Assembly (NCBI GenBank): GCA_016699575.1
Contig: CP064979.1
Span: 62,001 to 126,000, forward strand
Direction: 5' to 3'
DNA: 64,000 bases
Source: Flavobacteriales bacterium
Lineage (GTDB): Bacteria; Bacteroidota; Bacteroidia; Flavobacteriales_F; PHOS-HE28
Shown: piece by piece, positions 33,301-41,383 of the stretch
Numbering within the stretch: the first letter of the stretch is position 1
Layout of the letters: each line of letters starts with the position of its first letter
The notes under the pieces: model-generated
Database searches by the model: none
What the model saw: only the letters and a program-made list of their open reading frames with translations
Told to the model about the DNA's origin: nothing
Position numbers and translations under genes: made by a program

Positions 33301-33854
33301 AACCGGCGTTCAACACCAAGGGAAATAGACCTTGCGACCGGCGTTCGCCTTACATACCCAATATCCACATCGTGGAACACCTAGTTCGGCTTCCAGAACG
33401 TGAATTGGTACATCCTATCCTTCTTGAACAGCATCAACGTGTCTGAGTACGCTCCTTTTCGGACCACATCCCCGGGCTTGGCGATATGGTCAAAAATGCC
33501 CCGCTTGTTCCCCAGATCAGTGCTCGGATAGAACACGTATTCAACGGGATCATGACGAACCATCAATCCACATCCCTTGTGGGCTGTCCGTACCCTCACG
33601 ATGGTGTCATTCAACTCGGCTGCATTGAACGCAGCGAAGTGCTCCTTCCCTAGCCGTATTGACCTTCGCTGCTGCCAAATAGCCAGAGGCACCATGACAA
33701 GCATGCTCACCGCAAAGAACCTAATGGTCGCCTTGTTGGACATGGTGGGATCAGTTCAAAGCCACAAAAGGTCACTGCCCCCCATCTCGAGAGCCGAAAA
33801 GCACACTATCAGCGAAGATCTGATCATCTGAATTGTGCTGAACACTATCATTTC
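33301..33854. mobile_element. Small low-GC cargo segment at the 3' end of parC
   Basis: This 554-bp segment is flanked by direct copies of the parC gene end. It is AT-richer than either flank and holds one small gene (33381-33743). No recombinase or inverted terminal repeat is present. The layout mirrors that at the E1 gene, including strand, order and repeat length. It is probably a cargo insertion at a gene end; the mechanism is unknown. Confidence 0.55.
33381..33743 (-). CDS. Small membrane-anchored protein of the parC-end cargo
   Basis: This 120-residue protein has an N-terminal membrane anchor or uncleaved signal (about 8-23, FFAVSMLVMVPLAIW). The soluble part, about 90 residues, has KGCGLMVRHDPVEYVFYPSTD and a final aromatic stretch. 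I recognise no family. Its AT-richer codon use sets it apart from parC. It is the only gene of the cargo segment. Confidence 0.6.
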   Translation of the reverse strand: MSNKATIRFFAVSMLVMVPLAIWQQRRSIRLGKEHFAAFNAAELNDTIVRVRTAHKGCGLMVRHDPVEYVFYPSTDLGNKRGIFDHIAKPGDVVRKGAYSDTLMLFKKDRMYQFTFWKPN

Positions 33855-33925
33855 CTACTCCAACCCCAGCTTCGTCTGCTTGCCGGGGCTTTTGCCGAGC
33901 AGCGGATCGTCGGGGTGGCGTTCCA
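33855..33925 (-). repeat. Direct repeat copy A: parC gene 3' end
   Basis: The last 71 bases of parC, including the stop, have a near-identical direct copy at 33230-33300. Copy A is the working gene end. Confidence 0.9.
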
Positions 33926-36605
33926 TGTTCTCCAGCTCGATCTCCTGCCGTTTCAGGCGGGCCATCGGGCTTTCCTCCAGATCCTCTTCTTCGGGTGCCT
34001 CCAGGTTGCCCACCTCATCATCGGAGATGAGCATCTGCTGGCGCTCCTCCAGTTCGGGCGTCATTGGAATGAAGACGGGGTCCAACAGCTCCAGGTCCTT
34101 TACCTTGAACGGGCTCAGGCGGTTACCGATGGCTTTCACGCCTTTCACACCGATGAACTTGTCGAGGTCGATGGTCTCGTAGGCTTTCTGCGCGCTGCGC
34201 TGGTCGTAGCTCACGTGCACACGAGGAAGATCGACGAGGCTGTGGAGGTCGAGGCGGCTGTCGGGGTGTTCGCTGATGAAGAGCACCGGGTCGCGCGCGG
34301 GTTCAATGGCGAAGCGCTTCACGTGGTGCAGCTTCTTGTCACCTTCGAAGTAGATCACTGAAAGCACCATGCCTTCGCGGTGCTTCACCACGGTGAGGGC
34401 ATCATCGGGGAAGTGCGTGCTGAGCGCGTACGGCAGCAGCATGTACTGCCCGCTCTTGGTGATGCACAGCACCTTGTCGTCGCCGGCGAAACGGCCCAGG
34501 TAGCGGCCGTGACCGGTGTCGTTCATGCGGCGTACGGTCTCGTCGTACCAGATGGGAATGGCGCCCAAGGTGCTGCCTCCTACTTCCAACTGCGTCACCT
34601 TGTGGATCATGTAACGCGTGAGCAGGTTGCCCTGGCTGCTGCGGCCCTTCACGCCCAGCGACGCGAAGTCCACGTCGAATTTCGTTTTGCGCAGGTTCGG
34701 CTTCGGGCGCAGGTGCACCATCACCTTTTCCGCGCGGCCGTCGGGGTGCGCAGTGAAGTAGAGCACTTTGCTCTTTTCCGTTCCCTTGGTCAGGTCGTAC
34801 TCCTTGTCGCGCGTAACGCCCGTGGCGGCGAAGCGCTTCATGTAGTAGGCGCCCTGCGTGCCGTCCTGGTAGATCATGTGGTAAATGGTGCGCTCATCGT
34901 TCTTCTTCCACACTCCGATGTGCAGCACATCCTTTCCCACGAACTTCTTGTCCGCGACTTTCGTCACCATCATTTTGCCGTCGGCGCGGAACACGATGAT
35001 GTCGTCGATCTCGCTGCACTCCTCCACGAACTCGTTGTTGCGCAGGCTCCAGCCCATGAAGCCTTCGGCCTTGTCCACGTAGAGCTTGCGGTTGGCCACA
35101 GCCACTTTCGTTGCGACGATGTTCTCGAAGGCGCGCAGTTCGGTCTTGCGCTCGCGGCCCGCGCCGTACTTCTTCTTCAGCTCCTTGAACCAATCAACGG
35201 CGTGGTCCACCAAGTTGTCCAGCTTGTCCTTCACCACGTCGATGGCGTCCTCCAGGCCGCGGATCAGCTCGTCGGCCTTGAAGCTGTCGAACTTGCTGAT
35301 GCGCTTGATCTTGATCTCCGTGAGGCGCACCACGTCGTCGTCCGTGACGTCGCGCATCAGGTCCTTCACGTGCGGCTTCAGGCCCTTGTGGATCGTCGCC
35401 ATCACCTCCTCCCAGCTCTCGGCTTCTTCAATGCGGCGGTACACCTTCTTCTCGATGAAGATGCGCTCCAGGGAGGCGAAGTGCCACTGCTCGTTGAGCT
35501 CGTTCAGGCGGATCTCCAGCTCGCGCTTCAGCAGGTGCAGCGTGTTCTCGGTGCTGATCTGCAGGAGGTCGCTCACGCTGAGGAACCGCGGCTTCTCGTT
35601 CTCGATGACGCAGGCGTTCGGCGCGATGCTCACCTCGCAATCGGTGAAGGCGTAGAGCGCGTCGATGGTATTGTCCGGGCTTACACCGGCCGCCAGGTGG
35701 ATGGTGATCTCCACGTTCTCTGCCGTATTGTCCTCGATGTGGCGCACCTTGATCTTGCCCTTCTCATTGGCCTTCACGATGCTCTCGATGAGGCTGGCCG
35801 TGGTGGTGCCGAAGGGGATCTCAGAAATGACGAGCGTCTTGTTGTCCTCCTTGCGGATGCGGGCCCGCACGCGCACGCGGCCGCCGCGCTCGCCGTCGTT
35901 GTAGTTCTCGCAATCGGCCAGGCCGCCCGTGGGGAAGTCGGGCATGAGCTTGGGGCGCTTGCCCTTGAGCACGGCCACGCTGGCGTCGCACAGCTCGTTG
36001 AAGTTGTGCGGCAGCATCTTGCAGCTGAGGCCCACGGCAATGCCCTCGGCGCCTTGCGCCAGCAGCAACGGGAACTTCACTGGCAGGTGCACTGGCTCCT
36101 TGTTGCGGCCGTCGTAGCTCGACTGCCACTCGGTGGTCTTGCCGTTGAAGACCACCTCCAAAGCGAACTTGGAAAGTCGCGCTTCGATGTAACGCGGTGC
36201 CGCGGCACTGTCGCCGGTGAGCACGTTGCCCCAGTTCCCTTGCGGGTCGATGACGATATCCTTCTGCCCGAGTTGCACCAACGCGTCGCCGATGCTGGCA
36301 TCGCCGTGCGGGTGGTACTGCATGGTGTGGCCGATGATGTTGGCCACCTTGTTGTACCGGCCATCGTCCAGCACCTTCATGGCGTGCAGTATGCGGCGCT
36401 GCACGGGCTTCAGGCCATCGTTCAGCGCAGGCACGGCGCGCTCCAGGATCACATAGCTGGCATAGTCGAGGAACCATTCGCGGTACATGCCGCTCACGCT
36501 GAAGGCAGCACCGCCCTCGCCCGGCACACCTTTGTGTTCGGGCTGCACGTGGCCGTTGCCGTTCTCTTCCGGCAGGTTGTTCAAGTCGTCTTTCTCGTCG
36601 CTCAT
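33855..36605 (-). CDS. parC: DNA topoisomerase IV subunit A
   Basis: This 916-residue type IIA topoisomerase A subunit opens its catalytic domain with YREWFLDYASYVILERAVPALNDGLKPVQRRIL. The active-site tyrosine is in AAPRYIEARL near residue 140, and the coiled-coil arm and a C-terminal beta-pinwheel (about 550-800) follow. No GyrA-box (QRRGGKG) is found, which separates it from the GyrA encoded at 52-55 kb. It pairs with ParE to decatenate chromosomes. It lies downstream of parE and two small genes on the same strand, though 39 bp separate it from the lipoprotein gene, so it may have its own start signals. Its 3' end is duplicated. Confidence 0.93.
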   Translation of the reverse strand: MSDEKDDLNNLPEENGNGHVQPEHKGVPGEGGAAFSVSGMYREWFLDYASYVILERAVPALNDGLKPVQRRILHAMKVLDDGRYNKVANIIGHTMQYHPHGDASIGDALVQLGQKDIVIDPQGNWGNVLTGDSAAAPRYIEARLSKFALEVVFNGKTTEWQSSYDGRNKEPVHLPVKFPLLLAQGAEGIAVGLSCKMLPHNFNELCDASVAVLKGKRPKLMPDFPTGGLADCENYNDGERGGRVRVRARIRKEDNKTLVISEIPFGTTTASLIESIVKANEKGKIKVRHIEDNTAENVEITIHLAAGVSPDNTIDALYAFTDCEVSIAPNACVIENEKPRFLSVSDLLQISTENTLHLLKRELEIRLNELNEQWHFASLERIFIEKKVYRRIEEAESWEEVMATIHKGLKPHVKDLMRDVTDDDVVRLTEIKIKRISKFDSFKADELIRGLEDAIDVVKDKLDNLVDHAVDWFKELKKKYGAGRERKTELRAFENIVATKVAVANRKLYVDKAEGFMGWSLRNNEFVEECSEIDDIIVFRADGKMMVTKVADKKFVGKDVLHIGVWKKNDERTIYHMIYQDGTQGAYYMKRFAATGVTRDKEYDLTKGTEKSKVLYFTAHPDGRAEKVMVHLRPKPNLRKTKFDVDFASLGVKGRSSQGNLLTRYMIHKVTQLEVGGSTLGAIPIWYDETVRRMNDTGHGRYLGRFAGDDKVLCITKSGQYMLLPYALSTHFPDDALTVVKHREGMVLSVIYFEGDKKLHHVKRFAIEPARDPVLFISEHPDSRLDLHSLVDLPRVHVSYDQRSAQKAYETIDLDKFIGVKGVKAIGNRLSPFKVKDLELLDPVFIPMTPELEERQQMLISDDEVGNLEAPEEEDLEESPMARLKRQEIELENMERHPDDPLLGKSPGKQTKLGLE

Positions 36606-36644
36606 GTCGTTGTCATCTCTGGGAGCCTATGAGCCCCACCTGCA

Positions 36645-37088
36645 TTACAGGTCCGCTGTGGCGCAGAACCTATAGCTCTTTGTGTTCGTTCCCTGCACTT
36701 CGATGCTCACATCAATGCAGTAGTTCTGTCCGTCCACCACATGGCGGTGCCACACGAAGGCGCTCTGGTCGCTGGGTATCTGGGTGTCACCTTCGTACTG
36801 TTCCTCGCCGTTCACCGGCACGCCATCGAGCGCATAGGCCACCGAACCGGGGAAAAGGTCGGTGCGAACGTTGAAGTTGAACTGCAGCACGGTATCCACG
36901 GGCACACCCACATTGAACAACACCGTGGTGCTCGTGGAGGTCAACTCCAACAAAGCTGGTCCACTGTAATCCTGATCGAACGCATTGGTGGTGAGGTCCG
37001 CTTCGGCCACTTCGTCCTTGTAGCAGCCCGTGAACGTCGCCGACAAGCCAACGAGCAACAGCGCCTTCAGCATCCTGATGTGCTTCAT
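36645..37088 (-). CDS. Small lipoprotein, unknown function
   Basis: This 147-residue protein has a lipoprotein signal peptide with lipobox LSATFTGC, so Cys22 should be lipidated. The mature region is beta-rich and unrecognised. Its start overlaps the upstream gene stop by 4 bases (ATGA), so they are translationally coupled. It lies between parE and parC, which are usually adjacent or separated without such genes. Confidence 0.7.
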   Translation of the reverse strand: MKHIRMLKALLLVGLSATFTGCYKDEVAEADLTTNAFDQDYSGPALLELTSTSTTVLFNVGVPVDTVLQFNFNVRTDLFPGSVAYALDGVPVNGEEQYEGDTQIPSDQSAFVWHRHVVDGQNYCIDVSIEVQGTNTKSYRFCATADL

Positions 37089-37861
37089 CGTGCTGCCAGG
37101 TTGATGGTGAGCCCCCCGGCCCAGTAGCCGCCCCTGCCATCGGGCACCCAAGCCAATCCGTTGAACTTGATGCGTTCCTTGTCCTCGAACACCGGTACTT
37201 GCAGCTTGCTGCTCTTCACGTAGAGGTAGGTGGAGGCGACCGCCAACGCCCCCGTAACCCCCAGCGAGATGAAGAAGTTTCGCTCCGCTTTGTCGAAATC
37301 ATCCTGGTGCGCAGGCATGGTCTCCTCCTTCAACTGGGTGATCGCCCCCGGCGAAGTGAGCGTTCGGTATTGATCCACATCCTCTTGCAACTGGTCGTGC
37401 GTCTTTTTGTACTTGCTGAAATACACCGCGCTGACAACAGCCGAGATGCCCGTAAGGCCCAACGGCAGCGCTCTGTTCAGCATGCGGTTCTTCCTGAACT
37501 CGTCCATGCGCAATTGGTAGTCGAGGTACTCGGTGCTGAACGGAAGTCGCAGTTTGAAATCGACCGTGCGATCCGGGAACACTGCCAATGTGGTATCCAC
37601 GATGCGACGAGTGGGCGCCCAGAACTGGAAACGGTGCGGACCACCGGGCAAGGTCACCTCGCGCTGCTGCATCTTGTGCTTGCCATCGAGCACGAACACG
37701 AACTCATGGCCGGGGTCGATGAACAGGCGTAGAGTGCCGGGGGACTGGGCATGTGCCCATGTGGCCATGAGACCATGTGCCCCTAGTAAGAGCGCGAACC
37801 TCAGCACATGGCGGCCAATGGCCACATGGCCACATGAATTCATGGTCACATGTGTTTTCAT
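37085..37861 (-). CDS. Envelope protein with PEGA-like domain and membrane helices
   Basis: This 258-residue protein has a signal peptide ending ATWAHAQ. A beta-rich PEGA-like domain (about 45-115; GTLRLFIDPGHEFVFVLDGK) follows, then two hydrophobic helices (about 130-150 and 205-222) around a coiled linker. The N-terminal 30 codons lie inside a CATG-rich inverted-repeat region, so the signal peptide sequence is shaped by repeated DNA. Its start overlaps the parE stop by 4 bases. Function unknown; an envelope structural role is inferred. Confidence 0.68.
   Translation of the reverse strand: MKTHVTMNSCGHVAIGRHVLRFALLLGAHGLMATWAHAQSPGTLRLFIDPGHEFVFVLDGKHKMQQREVTLPGGPHRFQFWAPTRRIVDTTLAVFPDRTVDFKLRLPFSTEYLDYQLRMDEFRKNRMLNRALPLGLTGISAVVSAVYFSKYKKTHDQLQEDVDQYRTLTSPGAITQLKEETMPAHQDDFDKAERNFFISLGVTGALAVASTYLYVKSSKLQVPVFEDKERIKFNGLAWVPDGRGGYWAGGLTINLAAR
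37757..37829. repeat. CATG-rich inverted-repeat element within a coding start
   Basis: CCATGTGGCCAT (37757-37768) and ATGGCCACATGG (37818-37829) are perfect inverted repeats. About ten CATG tetranucleotides crowd 37750-37862. The element overlaps the signal-peptide codons of the gene starting at 37861. Confidence 0.6.
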
Positions 37862-39759
37862 GCCTCAACCTCCTCAGCCTCCAGTTCGCTCTTCGCTGCT
37901 GCCGCTGGTTCCTCGGCTTCCACAAGGTCCTTTTCCACCTTCAGGTTGCCGATGATGAACTCTTGGCGCTGCGGGGTGTTCTTGCCCATGTAGAAGTCGA
38001 GCAGGTCCTGCACACCGGCATCCTTGGTGATCATCACGGGTTCCAAGCGGATGTCGGGACCGATGAAGTGCTTGAACTCATCGGGGCTGATCTCGCCCAA
38101 GCCTTTGAAGCGGGTGATCTCAGGATTGCGGCCCAGCTTGCGGATGGCAAGCTGGCGTTCCTCGTCGCTGTAGCAGTAGATGGTCTCCTTCTTATTGCGC
38201 ACGCGGAAGAGCGGCGTCTGCAGGATGTAGAGGTGGTCGTTCTTCACCAGGTCGGGGAAGAACTGCAGGAAAAAGGTCATCAGCAGCAGCCGGATGTGCA
38301 TGCCGTCCACGTCGGCATCGGTGGCGATGACGATGCGGTTGTAGCGCAGACCGTCCATGCCGTCCTCGATGTCCAGCGCGGCCTGCACCAAGTTGAATTC
38401 CTCGTTCTCGTACACCACCTTCTTGGTAAGGCCGAAGCAGTTGAGCGGCTTGCCCTTCAGGCTGAAGACCGCTTGCGTGTTCACATCACGGCTCTTGGTG
38501 ATGCTGCCGCTCGCGCTGTCGCCCTCGGTGATGAAGAGCGTGGTTTCCTGCTTGCGCGGCTCGTTCTTCGGGTCGCTGAGGTGGATGCGGCAGTCGCGCA
38601 GTTTGCGGTTGTGCAGGCTGGCCTTTTTGGCGCGTTCGCGGGCCAGCTTGCGGATGCCCGTGAGCTCTTTGCGCTCGCGCTCGCTGGCGAGGATCTTCTC
38701 CTGCAGGGCTTGGGTTGTCTCCGGGGTCTTGTGCAGGTAGTTGTCCAGTTGCCGGGCCAGGAAATCGCCGACGAAAGAGCGCATGCTCTGGCCACCGGGT
38801 TCGATCTCCAACGAGCCGAGCTTGGTCTTCGTCTGGCTCTCGAACACGGGTTCGATCACCTTCACGCTAACGGCGGCCACGATGCCGGTGCGCACGTCGC
38901 CGGCCTCCCAGTCCTTCTTGAAGTAGTCCTTGATGACCTTGGCCACCGCCTCGCGGAAGGCCCCTTGGTGCGTGCCGCCCTGGGTGGTGTGCTGGCCGTT
39001 CACGAAGCTGTAGTACTCCTCGCCGTAGTGGTTGGCGTGGGTCATGGCCACCTCGATATCGTCGCCGACGAGGTGGATGATGGGGTAAAGCGGTTCGCCG
39101 TCCATCTTCACTTGCAACAGGTCCAGCAGGCCGTTCTTGCTCTGGAACTTCTGGCCGTTGTAGTGGATGGTAAGGCCGGTGTTCAGGTAGCAGTAGTTCC
39201 ACAGCAAACGCTCGATGTGCGGCTCGCGGAACTGGAAGTGGTGGAACATCTTCTCGTCCGGCTCGAACACCACTTTGGTGCCGTTCGGCTCGGTCGTCTT
39301 CACCAGCTTGTTGTCCTTGCGCAGCACGCCGCGGTCGAATTCGGCCATCTTCAACTCGCCGTCGCGCGCGCTGTCAATACGGAAGTAGGAACTCAGCGCG
39401 TTCACCGCCTTGGTACCCACGCCGTTCAGGCCCACGCTCTTCTTGAAGGCCTTGCTGTCGTACTTGGCGCCGGTGTTGATCTTGCTCACCACATCGATCA
39501 CCTTGCCCAGCGGTACGCCGCGGCCGTAGTCGCGCACGGTAACGCGCGTTCCCTCGATGGTGACCTCCACTTTCTTGCCGTGGCCCATCACGAACTCGTC
39601 GATGCAGTTGTCCAGCACCTCCTTCAGCAGGATGTAGATGCCGTCGTCGTAGCTGCTGCCGTCGCCGAGCTTGCCGATGTACATGCCCGGACGCAGGCGG
39701 ATGTGCTCTTTCCAATCGAGCGACTTGATGTCCTCCTCGCTGTAATCCACTGTGCTCAT
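37858..39759 (-). CDS. parE: DNA topoisomerase IV subunit B
   Basis: This 633-residue type IIA topoisomerase B subunit has a GHKL ATPase domain: EVLDNCIDEF holds the catalytic Glu and Asn, DYGRGVPLG is the first G motif, and GLNGVGTKAVNALS the ATP lid. The transducer domain follows, and the TOPRIM domain contains TEGDSASGS and DADVDGMHI. The acidic C-terminal tail is lineage-specific. It supplies ATP hydrolysis for ParC. A TACTTTCG promoter-like element lies 44 bases upstream. The next gene overlaps its stop by 4 bases. Confidence 0.94.
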   Translation of the reverse strand: MSTVDYSEEDIKSLDWKEHIRLRPGMYIGKLGDGSSYDDGIYILLKEVLDNCIDEFVMGHGKKVEVTIEGTRVTVRDYGRGVPLGKVIDVVSKINTGAKYDSKAFKKSVGLNGVGTKAVNALSSYFRIDSARDGELKMAEFDRGVLRKDNKLVKTTEPNGTKVVFEPDEKMFHHFQFREPHIERLLWNYCYLNTGLTIHYNGQKFQSKNGLLDLLQVKMDGEPLYPIIHLVGDDIEVAMTHANHYGEEYYSFVNGQHTTQGGTHQGAFREAVAKVIKDYFKKDWEAGDVRTGIVAAVSVKVIEPVFESQTKTKLGSLEIEPGGQSMRSFVGDFLARQLDNYLHKTPETTQALQEKILASERERKELTGIRKLARERAKKASLHNRKLRDCRIHLSDPKNEPRKQETTLFITEGDSASGSITKSRDVNTQAVFSLKGKPLNCFGLTKKVVYENEEFNLVQAALDIEDGMDGLRYNRIVIATDADVDGMHIRLLLMTFFLQFFPDLVKNDHLYILQTPLFRVRNKKETIYCYSDEERQLAIRKLGRNPEITRFKGLGEISPDEFKHFIGPDIRLEPVMITKDAGVQDLLDFYMGKNTPQRQEFIIGNLKVEKDLVEAEEPAAAAKSELEAEEVEA

Positions 39760-39802
39760 TCTTCCCTGGAATGCCGGATGCTCTAGGGTTTCCGGCGTGC
39801 GG

Positions 39803-39810
39803 CGAAAGTA
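39803..39810 (-). promoter_or_regulatory. Candidate -7 promoter element of parE
   Basis: GGC-TACTTTCG on the minus strand lies 44 bases before parE and matches the recurrent element of this window exactly. It lies in a 258-bp gap between the divergent parE and the 40018 gene. Confidence 0.5.
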
Positions 39811-40017
39811 GCCGCAGGCTCAGGGGCGGCCGGGTTGGCGGTTCGGCCCGTTATCCACGATCGGGGGGAGTTTTCAACAGAGTACCTGCCCCCCGGCCGG
39901 AAGCCCGGCTCCATACCGTGGAAAGCCCTCCTCGCGGACTTGGCACGAAGCTGGCAAAGCGCGGCCGCCCGCTACCGGGCAGACCGATACATTCACACCC
40001 CCAAACAGAAAAAGCAG

Positions 40018-40644
40018 ATGAGACTTTCCAAGACCCTGGCGGCACTTCCCCTGCTGCTGATCGGCACCAGCGCCGGCGCCCAGATGATGGGCCAAACGCG
40101 GACCACCCTGCTCAATGGCGACTTCAAGGCGCTGAAAGGCGAAGCCGAGGTGGACGTTGTCTTCGTGTACGACGGCATGCTCGTGGGCAATGGCCTCACG
40201 AACGAGCAGTACGTGACGAAGAAGACCGGTGAACTGAACAAAAAGGAGGCTGGCCGCGGCGACAAGTGGGCCGGTGATTGGATCGGCGACCGCGCCCAGC
40301 TGTACCATCCCAAGTTCTTCGAACTGTACAACAAGGTGATGGACGGCAAGCAGAAAGCCTCCGAGAACAACAGCGCAGCGAAGTACCGGTTGATCGTGAA
40401 GACCGTGAGCACCGAGCCGGGCTACAACATCGGTATCTCCAAGGTGCCCGCCAGCATCGGCACCACCGTGCAACTGGTTGAGATCGCCAACCCCGATGTG
40501 GTGCTCGGCGAAGTGGCCATCACCAACATCCCCGGCGCCAATGCCATGGGCTTCGACTACGACACCGGCGGCCGTATCGCCGAGTGCTACGCCAAGCTCG
40601 GCAAGGAACTCTCCAACTGGATGATCAAGAAGCAATGGAAGTGA
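40018..40644 (+). CDS. Secreted protein, unknown function
   Basis: This 208-residue protein has a signal peptide (LAALPLLLIGTSAGAQ). The mature part is unrecognised, with a basic, Lys-rich helical centre (GELNKKEAGRGDKWAG) and a beta-rich end. The ATG at 40018 is chosen for the signal peptide although the frame continues upstream. A strong hairpin 18 bp after the stop ends the transcript. Confidence 0.68.
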   Translation: MRLSKTLAALPLLLIGTSAGAQMMGQTRTTLLNGDFKALKGEAEVDVVFVYDGMLVGNGLTNEQYVTKKTGELNKKEAGRGDKWAGDWIGDRAQLYHPKFFELYNKVMDGKQKASENNSAAKYRLIVKTVSTEPGYNIGISKVPASIGTTVQLVEIANPDVVLGEVAITNIPGANAMGFDYDTGGRIAECYAKLGKELSNWMIKKQWK

Positions 40645-40662
40645 TCCTTGCGATCGCTCCAG

Positions 40663-40689
40663 GAACGCCCGGCCGCAAGCCGGGCGTTC
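40663..40689 (+). terminator. Rho-independent-type terminator hairpin
   Basis: GAACGCCCGGC and GCCGGGCGTTC form a perfect 11-bp stem with loop CGCAA, followed by TGTCTTT. It lies between convergent genes ending at 40644 and 40696, so it can serve both. Confidence 0.75.
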
Positions 40690-40695
40690 TGTCTT

Positions 40696-41187
40696 TCATA
40701 GCCTCCCCTCCACCGCAGCCCTTGCTATGAAGTCAATGATGCGCCTCCGCAACTGCTCGTTCTTCACCTCGTACAGGTGCGCTTCGATGAAGGCACGGTC
40801 TTCGGCCTTGTTGGCGCCGTAGCGCAGGATGCCCGGCACGTTCGTCTGCACGGACAAGCGCAGGAAGCGCAGTTCCACACTGGCCGGTGCGGCTACAATG
40901 GCGCCGTCCAACAACGCCTTGCCCTCATTGAAGGGCCCGAAACGTGAGAACGGGTTCGACCGGTGCTTGCCCTCGGCCATCAACAGGATGCCCTTGTAGC
41001 CGCTGAGCAACGGATCGGCGGATGCATCGGCACCCGCCACTCTTGCTTGGAGCCGTTGGAGCACGGCTTCGTCCTCAAAGACCGCGCGCACGTTGGTGCG
41101 CAGGTCCGTCAGCAGATCGCTTTCGGCTTGCGCCGCATGCAGCCCAATCGAAAAGACCGACCAGAGGGACAAGAGCAGGATCCGCAT
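40696..41187 (-). CDS. Secreted protein, unknown function
   Basis: This 163-residue protein has a signal peptide (LLLSLWSVFSIGLHAAQA). The mature part is helical and ends EQLRRRIIDFIARAAVEGRL. It has the feel of a small secreted helical repeat protein, but no family is recognised. Its start is followed by an inverted-repeat element at 41236-41376. Confidence 0.65.
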   Translation of the reverse strand: MRILLLSLWSVFSIGLHAAQAESDLLTDLRTNVRAVFEDEAVLQRLQARVAGADASADPLLSGYKGILLMAEGKHRSNPFSRFGPFNEGKALLDGAIVAAPASVELRFLRLSVQTNVPGILRYGANKAEDRAFIEAHLYEVKNEQLRRRIIDFIARAAVEGRL

Positions 41188-41235
41188 TCACCGCAAAGCA
41201 AGCACACCGGTCTCACCCGGGCAGCGCTCAATTCA

Positions 41236-41376
41236 CCTCACCCTGCCCTCTCCAATGGAGAGGGTGAATACCTGCAAGCGACATGCGATCCGTAAGCCGC
41301 ACTCACCTGCCGATCGCACGAGGAGCGTGTTCGGAGCACTCTGACCCCTCTCCTTGGGAGAGGGGCAGGGGTGAGG
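41236..41376. repeat. Inverted-repeat element, CCTCACCCTGCCCTCTCC family (copy 1)
   Basis: The element begins CCTCACCCTGCCCTCTCC and ends with the inverted GGAGAGGGGCAGGGGTGAGG. Each end carries its own small hairpin: CCCTCTCC-AAT-GGAGAGGG at 41246-41264, and a 9-bp stem with loop TTG at 41345-41365. The centre is not conserved with copy 2 at 63768-63919. It fills the gap between two minus-strand genes and has no coding capacity. Confidence 0.75.
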
Positions 41377-41383
41377 TCAGTTG

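Noticed and set aside
34380..36632. 750-codon open frame on the plus strand antisense to parC
   Set aside because: The opposite strand encodes a full-length ParC with catalytic motifs. The antisense frame has Val, His, Leu and Ala excess and no family motif, as expected in GC-rich DNA.
37777..39786. 669-codon open frame antisense to parE
   Set aside because: The sense strand encodes ParE; the antisense product has no domain pattern.
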